Shown in pieces: positions 8,035 to 15,704 of a DNA stretch of 64,000 nucleotides. Under the pieces are notes generated by a model. That model was given only the letters and a program-made list of their open reading frames with translations, did no database searches and had not been told where the DNA came from. Position numbers and translations under genes: made by a program. The stretch is from Niabella sp. (lineage in GTDB: Bacteria; Bacteroidota; Bacteroidia; Chitinophagales; Chitinophagaceae). How positions within the stretch are numbered: the first letter of the stretch is position 1; every line of letters starts with the position of its first letter. The stretch is taken from NCBI GenBank assembly GCA_017744715.1, contig JAGIAT010000007.1, positions 202,487 through 266,486 on the forward strand. The letters are read 5' to 3'.

Positions 8035-8648
8035 TTCAGAGTCTTGATGGCTGTATCTATTATCTCACCGGATAAAAACAAAATACTTACTTCATGTCCT
8101 CTCCTGATCATAGAGATGCCCGCTATAACGAACTCGTTGCCGTCTTCTGTTTTAAATGTTAGATCAGAAATGTCTGCACCAATATTGTAGCTATAAATTA
8201 AATCTTCTGTAAAATTTTCTTTTATTGAATCGATGTCATAGATAAAGTCTTTTGAGGTGTAGTAATCTATGAAATCAAAGTATGATATTAGATATTCTTC
8301 CTCTTCAAGTAGTTCCCAATAGTTGAGGTTTTTATTTAAATGAAAAAATGCTTCTAATACATTGAACATTCCGGGCATTTGTCTGTGTCCGAAGTTCCAT
8401 GATCGGCTGTTAAATTCGTTTAAATAATAGCGAAGTTCAGAACTCATATTTAAGCCAATGCCGTTTGAGTACTGGATTTCTAATGTAGCGATTGCCGTTT
8501 TAAAATTGTCCTGTAACTTTTTTTTTAATTCGGGATTTTTCTGAATTCGCTTTTCATATTCCTGATCGAGTTTTTCAAATTCTCGTGTGCCCTCCGCTGG
8601 GATAGCACCTAGCGAATACTCTATCCTTCTTTTAATATGTTCCTTCAT
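7986..8648 (-). CDS. Hypothetical protein, probable N-terminal part of the split T5orf172 gene
   Basis: A 220-residue frame with an ATG at 8648, 15 bp after the XRE regulator stop. The N-terminus is a charged helix (KLDQEYEKRIQKNPELKKKL). The middle is aromatic and acidic (YWELLEEEEYLISYFDFIDYY). It then enters a beta segment (EFVIAGISMIRRGHEVSILFLSGE), after which the last ~25 residues look unlike a natural C-terminus. In the overlapping frame the sequence continues naturally as DNRYSHQDSELQPLPERS into the downstream gene. I therefore read this as the front part of a longer protein broken near 8060. No family is recognised. Confidence 0.55.
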   Translation of the reverse strand: MKEHIKRRIEYSLGAIPAEGTREFEKLDQEYEKRIQKNPELKKKLQDNFKTAIATLEIQYSNGIGLNMSSELRYYLNEFNSRSWNFGHRQMPGMFNVLEAFFHLNKNLNYWELLEEEEYLISYFDFIDYYTSKDFIYDIDSIKENFTEDLIYSYNIGADISDLTFKTEDGNEFVIAGISMIRRGHEVSILFLSGEIIDTAIKTLNCSHFQNGLQFEERRK

Positions 8649-8663
8649 TTAAATATAAAGTAC

Positions 8664-9065
8664 TTATTTTTCTCCAATCAACCTCTCCAATCTTGCCATC
8701 AGTTCATCTTTCTCCTTTAACATCCTTTCATATAGCGCCATTTTTTCTTCATGAAGTTTTAAGACCGCATCAACAGGATTAAAAACCGGGTTATGTTGAA
8801 CAACCGCGGCTCCATCATTAAACGTACTTGAAATTACAGTAATCGCCTGTTCCTCATCAAAATTCTGTATCGCCTCCACCGGTATTTTCAGCGCCGCGGA
8901 AATCTGTTGGAGCAGGGGCGCATCAATCGTTTCCTTGGCCTCTAACAGGGATACTTTCTTTTGATTCCAGTCATCGCCCAGTTCATAAGCCAGGGTTTCC
9001 TGTTTCATGCCCAGCATTTCGCGGAAACGCTTTACATTCCGGCCTTCGTGTATCTTTTTCTCCAT
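8664..9065 (-). CDS. XRE-family helix-turn-helix regulator with C-terminal coiled coil
   Basis: A 133-residue protein from the ATG at 9065; a TTG six codons upstream is less likely. Residues ~10-65 form an XRE/Cro DNA-binding domain (NVKRFREMLGMKQETLAYEL ... KVSLLEAKE ... LLQQISAALKIPVEAI). A linker follows, then a C-terminal coiled coil (residues ~100-133; LHEEKMALYERMLKEKDEL) suited to dimerisation. It is the first gene of the operon holding the split T5orf172 gene and faces the 9245 gene divergently. The intergenic space carries two direct copies of TAAATATCC-like boxes 21 bp apart, a plausible operator. Confidence 0.8.
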   Translation of the reverse strand: MEKKIHEGRNVKRFREMLGMKQETLAYELGDDWNQKKVSLLEAKETIDAPLLQQISAALKIPVEAIQNFDEEQAITVISSTFNDGAAVVQHNPVFNPVDAVLKLHEEKMALYERMLKEKDELMARLERLIGEK

Positions 9066-9134
9066 AATTGCTGTATTTATCAATGGTTCAAATTTAGGGA
9101 TTTATAAGCAGTCAGCCGCTGGTATAAAGATAGC

Positions 9135-9165
9135 TAAAATATCCCGCAAAAAGTATAAAATATCC
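9135..9165. promoter_or_regulatory. Direct-repeat operator candidate between XRE regulator and 9245 gene
   Basis: TAAAATATCC occurs at 9135-9144 and again, identical, at 9156-9165. The 21 bp offset is two turns of the helix, so both boxes face the same side of the DNA, as expected for a dimeric XRE protein. The site could control both divergent genes. Confidence 0.4.
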
Positions 9166-9244
9166 GGCGGATAACTTTCATATGCCTGCCCGGCGCAGGT
9201 ACTTTGTGGTGTTCTTATGATTCCAAAACTCTAAAACCAGAACC

Positions 9245-9871
9245 ATGAAAAATAACGATCCTTTTTGCATGACGGGCTGGAGCCGGGAAGGCATTACAGA
9301 CTCCATCGAGGCATTTGCTGAAATGTTTTCTTATATGGATATGGGCGGTTGGCGAAGGCTCATAACAAAAATTGCGGCGCATGCATTGTCCGGTAAAGTA
9401 TACCGCCGGCGCGCACCCGGCGATGTATTGGTGGATATGAAAGTAATACGGTCTGCACTGATGGCGGCCCATGCGCTGCAGGATGCTGCCGGCGAGGATA
9501 TGGCCGCTGCAACGCAGGAACCGTGCGGTCCCTGGCCGTATGGCACGGGCATGGGCACAGGCAACCACTGGGACGATTTTCCGCGAAATATATCGTTTAA
9601 AGAATACAGCCATCCCTATATCGTATTTAAAAAACGGTTCCGGAAGCGTTCCCTAAGCGATTGGATCAACGATTGGGAGCAACTGGTAGCAGCCGCGCTG
9701 AGTTCCTGCAACCTGGATGGGGAACGACCGGTACTGCGCACTCGTACCGGTTTATTAAAACTGCTGGAAGCCGCGCATTTGATATGGACGAGGGAGGGCG
9801 GTGGCGGCTTTGGAAAACAGCAGGCAGCCCGCCAACCCGGCCAAAAACACACAACAGCACCCACTTCTTAA
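9245..9871 (+). CDS. Hypothetical protein upstream of SymE-like toxin
   Basis: A 208-residue protein with an ATG at 9245 and no recognised family. The N-terminal half contains MTGWSREGITDSIEAFAEMF and helical segments (WRRLITKIAAHALSGKVY). The middle has a Gly/Pro-rich turn (EPCGPWPYGTGMGTGNHW). The C-terminal half contains a Trp-rich helix (SDWINDWEQLVAAAL) and a Gly-rich, disordered tail. There is no signal peptide. It precedes the symE-like gene by 20 bp on the same strand, so they are probably co-transcribed. Its divergent neighbour is the XRE regulator. A partner role in the toxin locus is possible but unproven. Confidence 0.6.
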   Translation: MKNNDPFCMTGWSREGITDSIEAFAEMFSYMDMGGWRRLITKIAAHALSGKVYRRRAPGDVLVDMKVIRSALMAAHALQDAAGEDMAAATQEPCGPWPYGTGMGTGNHWDDFPRNISFKEYSHPYIVFKKRFRKRSLSDWINDWEQLVAAALSSCNLDGERPVLRTRTGLLKLLEAAHLIWTREGGGGFGKQQAARQPGQKHTTAPTS

Positions 9872-9891
9872 GCCTTATAAAAACCATCATT

Positions 9892-10161
9892 ATGGCCATT
9901 ATTGCAACCATGAAAGACAGTCCGGCCCTTCCAAAACAACGCCGGTTAAAAGTGTATGAAAAGATCCTGATCTACAATACCGGGTATATGCACAGTACCG
10001 TATCCCGTCTGCCGGAAATACGGCTGATGGGCAAATGGCTGGCGGATACCGGCTTTATGCCGGGCGATGCAATACGGGTTTCCGTAGAAGCCGGTAAGCT
10101 GGTGATTACGCGGGATGCGGGTGGGGAGGAGGATGGAATAAAGGAAGCCCCGGCGGGCTGA
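9892..10161 (+). CDS. SymE-like toxin (AbrB-fold, type I toxin-antitoxin family)
   Basis: An 89-residue protein from the ATG at 9892 (a second in-frame ATG at 9910 gives 83). The C-terminal half matches SymE: a basic start (QRRLKVYEKILIY), then IRLMGKWLADTGFMPGDAI and a final strand VSVEAGKLVITRD. In E. coli, SymE is an SOS-induced toxin with an AbrB-like fold, originally described as an RNA-cleaving enzyme and held down by the antisense RNA SymR. An antisense RNA over the 5' end would be expected here but cannot be shown by eye. It sits directly after the 9245 gene and before 2.4 kb of repeats. Upstream in-frame sequence back to 9661 overlaps the previous gene and is not protein-like. Confidence 0.75.
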   Translation: MAIIATMKDSPALPKQRRLKVYEKILIYNTGYMHSTVSRLPEIRLMGKWLADTGFMPGDAIRVSVEAGKLVITRDAGGEEDGIKEAPAG

Positions 10162-10541
10162 CCAAAAGCCTTCTATGTCCTGCCGTGGCATTTGCATAGC
10201 AACATCAATAGGGCGATGACAATACTTGCTTACGGTCACCCTGAGTTTTTCATTTGCGCTGCAAGATCGATGAGGCAATGACAAAACATGCTTACAGTCA
10301 TCCTGAACTTGTTTCAGGATCTATTAGAACGATCCACATAGAAGCTGATAGAAGCTGAAACAAGTTCAGCTTGACAAAAGTATAATTGATCAATGCATAG
10401 CAATATCTGTCATTGGCAGGGCGATGACATCATGTGCTTTCGTCAGCAAGCCCATGACAGATGATGCTTTCGTTACCCTGAGCGAAACAAAGTGGAGCCG
10501 AAGAGTCTTTCGATTCTCGGGCAGTCCGTTAATTTCTTCTT
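10162..10541. repeat. Repeat-rich region after symE, with a perfect 15 bp inverted repeat
   Basis: CTGAACTTGTTTCAG at 10303-10317 is matched exactly, in reverse complement, at 10355-10369, with 37 bp between. GCGATGACA-type short repeats recur at ~10212, 10272 and 10422. From 10463 the sequence joins the dispersed repeat (TTCGTTACCCTGAGCG) that also opens the window. No gene is seen. Confidence 0.6.
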
Positions 10542-11073
10542 CCACTTTTTCTTGGCAAAAAGTGGAGCAAAAGCCAAGGTCAAACGAATGCTCCGCCGTT
10601 TGACCGGCCACGCACTGCACACCCGGATCGAAAAGCAGCTTTACTTCTTTTTCTGAAGGGGTTTGGTTGAAGCGCCTGCTGCCTGCTTGTTGTACAACAT
10701 TTACTGCGCTGCTTTTTTACGGGCTGGATTTTTCTTTTGAACGTACATTCGCCACGTAAAAAAGAGGCGCTAAGTCACTTGCTTTTGGCAGTAGTTGCTA
10801 TTTCATTCCGGAGTAATTTGTTGAAAGAACCTGCCCGATGAAAGTGAAGCAATAAGAGGAACGGGTGCCTTCTTAGAAGGTAGTCCGCCGGGCAGTGAAA
10901 AGGGAAAGCAAGCGGAATGGCGGCGGCGGATGGAGAGGGCAAGCGTGTGGCCCGTCGCCAAAGCCTGAAGCGCCAGTTTCCCTGGTCCCGCCTAACGGCG
11001 AAGAACAGACAGGCGGGATTCACCTTCTGGCGGACAAGATTTTTGCTCCACTTTTCATCGACTGGAAAAGTGG
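10542..11073. repeat. Hairpin-ended ~530 bp element (copy 2)
   Basis: This copy aligns along its length with 79-607. Its end hairpins are CCACTTTTT (10542-10550) with AAAAAGTGG (10557-10565), and CCACTTTT (11048-11055) with AAAAGTGG (11066-11073). The two copies differ by only 3 bp in length (532 and 529 bp) and share most internal sequence, with scattered substitutions. No transposase is encoded. It looks like a non-autonomous, MITE-like element or a structured RNA unit. Confidence 0.7.
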
Positions 11074-11190
11074 AAAAAAAGAAGCACGACCTTGAAATAT
11101 TCCGATTTTTCGGGAGGGTTTGTTATCTCCGCATGGGACAGTAGGATTGTTCTTCTATACCTGACGTAATCTGTGTTCCGAATGACATGC

Positions 11191-11660
11191 TTTCGTCACC
11201 CTGAGCGAAACGAAGTGAAGCCGAAGGGTCTCCCGATCTTCGGGCGGTTTGGTATAAGAGGGATGCTTCGGCTGCGCTGTGCTCCGCTCAGCACGACGCT
11301 TGTATAATCCTTTCGTCAAGTTGAGTATTTGATAGTGAAACCTAATCAATGTGGCAATGACATCATATCCTTTCGTCACCCTGAGCGAAACAAAGTGAAG
11401 CCGAAGGGTCTCCCGATCTTCGGACAGTCCGGTATTTCAGGGATGCTTCGGCTGCGCTAAGCTCCGCTTAGCACGACGCTTGTATAATCCTTTCGTCAAG
11501 TTGAGTATTTGATAGTGAAACCTAATCAATGTGGCAATGACATCATATCCTTTCGTCACCCTGAGCGCAACAAAGTGAAGCCGAAGGGTCTCCCGATCTT
11601 CGGACAGTCTGGTATTTCAGGGATGCTTCGGCTGCGCTGTGCTCCGCTCAGTATGACGAC
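11191..11660. repeat. 180 bp tandem repeat, two full units and a partial third
   Basis: Units begin at 11191, 11371 and 11551, exactly 180 bp apart. Units 1 and 2 are nearly identical over most of their length. Unit 3 follows for ~105 bp and then diverges. Each unit carries a hairpin, for example GCTAAGC (11456-11462) facing GCTTAGC (11466-11472) in unit 2. Frames through it do not look like protein. Confidence 0.8.
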
Positions 11661-11790
11661 AGTATGATTGATCTTCTATACCTGACGTGATCTGTCATTG
11701 GCAGGGCAGTATTTGATACGGAAACCTGATCAATGCGGTAATGACATCATATGCCTTCGTTCTGATCCCGGTCCGGCAGCATGCCCTAAC

Positions 11791-12014
11791 CGATACAGAA
11801 AGGATATACGAGCGATACAGCCAGGATACAGCCAGGATACAGCCAGGATACAGCTAGGATATAGAAAGGATACAGAAACGATATACAAAGGATATACAAA
11901 GGATATACAACCGATATACAAAGAGATCAGCAGGGATCAGAAGGGGTCAGAAGTGGTCACAAGTGATCACAAGTGATCAGAAGGGTTCAGAAGGGATCAC
12001 GAGGGATCAAAAAA
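11791..12014. repeat. Minisatellite: twelve 11 bp units followed by nine 10 bp units
   Basis: 11791-11922 holds twelve consecutive 11 bp units around GGATACAGCCA / GGATATACAAA. After two bases, 11925-12014 holds nine consecutive 10 bp units around GATCAGAAGG. The two motifs are related (GAT-A-CAG versus GAT-CAG). The canonical 11 bp unit has no stop codon in any of the six frames, so open frames here are a by-product. It lies about 530 bp upstream of the susC start. Confidence 0.9.
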
Positions 12015-12539
12015 ATAAACCGGCGCATAAAACGGCCAACTTTATACCAGCAATATTGGAAGCTGACGTTCCCGCTGATGGGTTTCTGCGCAATCCGCGC
12101 GAAAGATCAGCAAAAATCTGCGGGAGCTATAGAACCGTTTAAAAAGTAAAAGGATAAGAAGAACCGGTATTCACCGGCAGCTCTTGTTATGTAGGAACAT
12201 ATGATGGCGGCCGAGGTTAATACCTGTAGGAGGGGCAGTAGCGCGGGCTTTTGTGCTTGTTTGTATAACTATTTGTTCTTTAGTTGTTTGCGATTTGTGT
12301 TATCACCCCGGTGCTGCGGCGTTCCGCAACAGTGAACCACCGGGTGGGCACTATGAAGACAGATAATGTATACATACATTGGGATCGGGAGGTTGCTTGT
12401 ACGGACCGGTTCAACGACTGTAAATAATTGATAAGCAATGCATATTTCTTTTTTTATAAAAAAAATTTTGTTCCTGAATAAAATAATATGTATCTATGTA
12501 TGTACAATTGATTTTTTATTTAACCTTTGCCGGTCATTT
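12015..12539 (+). promoter_or_regulatory. Upstream region of the polysaccharide utilisation locus with promoter and hairpin
   Basis: TTTG at 12467-12470 is followed after 20 bp by TATCTATG (12491-12498), one mismatch from the Bacteroidota -7 consensus TAnnTTTG. This would give a leader of about 35 bases before the susC ATG at 12540. Further upstream, 12305-12345 can fold into a nested hairpin: inner stem TGCGG/CCGCA around CGTT, outer stem CCCGGTG/CACCGGG with a bulge. The remainder, 12015-12300, has short CGC-rich repeats and no gene. Confidence 0.45.
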
Positions 12540-15500
12540 ATGAACAAAAACTTACTGAGCTTGCTGAAGAAAAAATATGTGTATTCCTGTATGCTCCTGT
12601 TGCTGGGAAACGCATCCTCGGGGCAGGAGGCCCTGAAAGTCACGGGAAAAGTATCCGACACAAAAGGTCAGGTCATTCCCGGGGCTAACATTACCATTAA
12701 ACATACACAAACCGGAACCGTTACCGCCGCCAATGGTACCTATGCCATTGATATCCGCAGCGGGATGGACACCCTGGTGTTCTCCTATGTGGGATACCTG
12801 TCCAGGGAAGAACCCGTAAACGGGCGACCGGTGCTGGATGTGGTATTAACGGAAGATAAGGGCGACCTGGACGATGTGGTGGTGGTGGCTTACGGACAGC
12901 AGAAAAAAGAAAGTATGGTAAGCTCCATCACCGCCATCAATCCGAAAGAACTGAAGGGGCCCACCAGTAACCTTACCACCATGCTGGCCGGGCGCATCTC
13001 CGGCATGATCTCTTACCAGCGCAGCGGTGAGCCGGGGGCCGATAACGCCGCCTTCTTTATCCGGGGTATTTCTTCATTTGGCTCCGGCAAACTGGATCCG
13101 CTGATCCTCATCGATGGTATGGAATCCAGCGGAACGGAACTGGCCCGCGTGCAGCCGGATGATATTGCGGGCTTTTCCGTTTTAAAAGATGCGGCGGCGG
13201 CCTCCCTGTATGGGGCAAGGGGCGCCAACGGCGTGATCCTGGTGACTACCAAATCGGGTAAAACAGGGGCCACCCGGATGAATATTCGCTTTGAAAACTC
13301 AACGTCTTCCAATACCCGTAATTTCCGGCTGGCAGATAATATCACCTACATGCAGCTGGCCAATGAAGCAGCGCTGACGCGTAATCCCCTTAACCCGTTG
13401 CCGTATGATCAGAACAAGATCGATCATACCATTGCAGGGGATAATCCCTATCTCTATCCCAGTAATAACTGGATTGATGCGCTGATAAAAAAATATACCA
13501 ACAACCAGCGGCTGAACCTGAACCTGACCGGCGGCAGCCAGCGGGCACAATATTATGTGGGCGCTACCGCTAACCAGGATAACGGCGTATTGAAACGGCA
13601 ACCTGGCAGTAACGTAAACAATAATATCCAGCTGCGCAGCTATGAGATTCGTTCCAACATCAACCTGAAGTTAACGTCCACTACAGAAGCCATCATCCGT
13701 ACTTCGGGTAATTTTGATGACTACAACGGACCCATCGGCGGCGGTGCGGCTATTTTTTCAAGTGCCTTAAATGCCAACCCCGTTCTTTTTCCGGCCATCT
13801 TCCCGGCTTCGGATCTGCCATTGGTAAAGCACCCGCTGTTTGGGAATGCCGCAAGGGGATTAAATGGTGAAGTGTATGCCAACCCCTACGCATCCATGGT
13901 TTCCGGCTTTCAGCAATACAATACGTCTACACTAAATGTTCAGGCGGAGGTAAAGCAGGACCTGAAGTTTGTAACACCGGGTTTATCCGCACGGGTGATG
14001 ATCTATACCAAACGGTATTCTTATTTTAGCCTGAGCCGGCAATACAATCCCTTCTTTTATGCGGCCAGTCCTACGGTGATCGATCCCAATGCGTACCGGC
14101 TGACCCTGCTGAATGAAAATACCGCTACCGAATACCTCAACTACAATGCGGGGCCAAAGATCGTCAATACCACTACCTATGCAGAGGCGGCCGTGAACTA
14201 TAACCGCACGTTTAATAACCTGCACAATATTGGTGCCTTGCTGATCGGCATCCGCCGCAATTACCTGAACGGGAATGCGGGCGATCTGCAATCATCCCTT
14301 CCGTTCCGCAACCAGGGCGTATCCGGAAGATTTACTTATGGATATGATAACCGTTACCTGTTTGAAGGCAACTTCGGGTACAACGGCTCGGAACGTTTTG
14401 CCAAGCGCAACCGTTATGGCTTCTTTCCTTCAATAGGCGTGGCCTGGAATATCAGCAATGAAAAATTCTTTGAAAGCCTGGTGTCCGTGGTTTCCAAACT
14501 GAAATTGCGCGCCACCTACGGGTTGGTGGGGAACGACCAGATCGGTAGTGCCAATGACCGCTTCTTTTACCTGTCTAACGTAAACCTGAACGATAACGAC
14601 CTGCGGTATTATTTTGGTGAGAACTATGCGCAGTCGCGCCCGGGTGTATCCATTTCCCGGTATCCCAATGAAGGCATCACCTGGGAAAAATCGAAGAAAG
14701 TAAATATCGGCATGGACCTGGGGTTATGGAATGCATTCAATGTAACGGTAGATGCCTATAAGGAGCGCCGGAGCAATATCCTGATGGTGCGGTCCTATAT
14801 CCCCACCACGATGGGCCTGGGGCCCAATGTAAGCGCAAATGTAGGCGTGGCGGAAGGCCTGGGCGTGGATGTGGCCATGGATTATAATAAAACATTCGGC
14901 AGATCCTGGTTACAGGCCCGCGGTACATTTACCTATGCGGCCAGCAAGCTGCTGGTAAATGAAGAACCGGAGTATCCGGCGAATATGCTGTATCTCTCGC
15001 GTGTGGGGCAGTCGCTGGGACAGGTATACGGATTAGTGGCGGAGCGGTTGTTTGTAGACGATGAAGATGTAAAGAACTCACCCAAACAGAACTTTGGAGA
15101 AGTAAGAGGCGGGGATATCAAATACCGCGATCTGAACGGTGACGGACAGATCACGAACCTGGACATGATCAACGGCCTGGGATACCCGGTTACCCCTGAA
15201 ATCATTTATGGATTTGGTTTCTCCTTTGGCTTCCGCAATTTTGACATCAGTACCTTCTTCCAGGGCTCTGCAAGGTCTTCGCTTTTTATTAACCCCGAAG
15301 CCATTTCTCCCTTTGTAGCCGATGGAGCCAACCAGCACGGCTTGCTGAAAGTGATTGCGGATGACCACTGGTCCGAAGACAACCGCAACCTGTATGCCTT
15401 TTGGCCAAGACTGGGGCTTACGCAGAACAGCAACAACAATCAACCATCTAACTGGTGGATGCGCAACGGCGCCTTCCTGAGAATGAAAAGCGCGGAGATC

Positions 15501-15683
15501 GGTTACAACATCGGCAATAAGGGCCTGAAGAAATACCGGATCGCCGGACTGCGGCTTTACGCCAATGGCAGCAACCTGTTCCTGATCAGTGCCTTTAAGC
15601 TCTGGGATCCCGAGCAGGGCGGCAACGGGCTGGGGTACCCCATTCAGCGTGTATTCAATTTCGGAATCAACGTTCAGCTTTAA
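12540..15683 (+). CDS. SusC/RagA-family TonB-linked outer-membrane transporter
   Basis: A 1047-residue outer-membrane protein that imports oligosaccharides with its SusD partner. The ATG at 12540 is chosen over 12438 because it gives a signal peptide (YSCMLLLLGNASSGQ) and lies after the putative promoter. Residues ~30-105 form a carboxypeptidase-regulatory-like domain (VTGKVSDTKGQVIPGANITI, then VLTEDKGDLDDVVVVAYGQQ). The TonB plug follows (KESMVSSITAINP, SLYGARGANGVILVTTKSG). A long beta-barrel ends in a C-terminal aromatic-type strand (FNFGINVQL). Length and layout are normal for SusC. susD begins 21 bp later. No N-terminal signalling domain for an anti-sigma factor is present, so regulation is probably by another type of sensor. 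Confidence 0.95.
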   Translation: MNKNLLSLLKKKYVYSCMLLLLGNASSGQEALKVTGKVSDTKGQVIPGANITIKHTQTGTVTAANGTYAIDIRSGMDTLVFSYVGYLSREEPVNGRPVLDVVLTEDKGDLDDVVVVAYGQQKKESMVSSITAINPKELKGPTSNLTTMLAGRISGMISYQRSGEPGADNAAFFIRGISSFGSGKLDPLILIDGMESSGTELARVQPDDIAGFSVLKDAAAASLYGARGANGVILVTTKSGKTGATRMNIRFENSTSSNTRNFRLADNITYMQLANEAALTRNPLNPLPYDQNKIDHTIAGDNPYLYPSNNWIDALIKKYTNNQRLNLNLTGGSQRAQYYVGATANQDNGVLKRQPGSNVNNNIQLRSYEIRSNINLKLTSTTEAIIRTSGNFDDYNGPIGGGAAIFSSALNANPVLFPAIFPASDLPLVKHPLFGNAARGLNGEVYANPYASMVSGFQQYNTSTLNVQAEVKQDLKFVTPGLSARVMIYTKRYSYFSLSRQYNPFFYAASPTVIDPNAYRLTLLNENTATEYLNYNAGPKIVNTTTYAEAAVNYNRTFNNLHNIGALLIGIRRNYLNGNAGDLQSSLPFRNQGVSGRFTYGYDNRYLFEGNFGYNGSERFAKRNRYGFFPSIGVAWNISNEKFFESLVSVVSKLKLRATYGLVGNDQIGSANDRFFYLSNVNLNDNDLRYYFGENYAQSRPGVSISRYPNEGITWEKSKKVNIGMDLGLWNAFNVTVDAYKERRSNILMVRSYIPTTMGLGPNVSANVGVAEGLGVDVAMDYNKTFGRSWLQARGTFTYAASKLLVNEEPEYPANMLYLSRVGQSLGQVYGLVAERLFVDDEDVKNSPKQNFGEVRGGDIKYRDLNGDGQITNLDMINGLGYPVTPEIIYGFGFSFGFRNFDISTFFQGSARSSLFINPEAISPFVADGANQHGLLKVIADDHWSEDNRNLYAFWPRLGLTQNSNNNQPSNWWMRNGAFLRMKSAEIGYNIGNKGLKKYRIAGLRLYANGSNLFLISAFKLWDPEQGGNGLGYPIQRVFNFGINVQL

Positions 15684-15704
15684 TACAGATAAAACGAACT
15701 ATAT

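Noticed and set aside
9661..9891. N-terminal extension of SymE overlapping the 9245 gene
   Set aside because: No ATG start is visible, it overlaps a better frame, and SymE proteins normally begin near the 9892 ATG.
11698..11976. A 92-residue open frame across the minisatellite
   Set aside because: The 11 bp unit contains no stop in any frame on either strand, so long frames arise automatically; the peptide is only a repeat read-out.
11791..12014. CRISPR array
   Set aside because: Units are 10-11 bp and contiguous with no unique spacers, and no cas gene is present.
12438..12539. Upstream start for SusC at 12438
   Set aside because: It would add 34 residues before the signal peptide and place the start upstream of the proposed promoter at 12467-12498.
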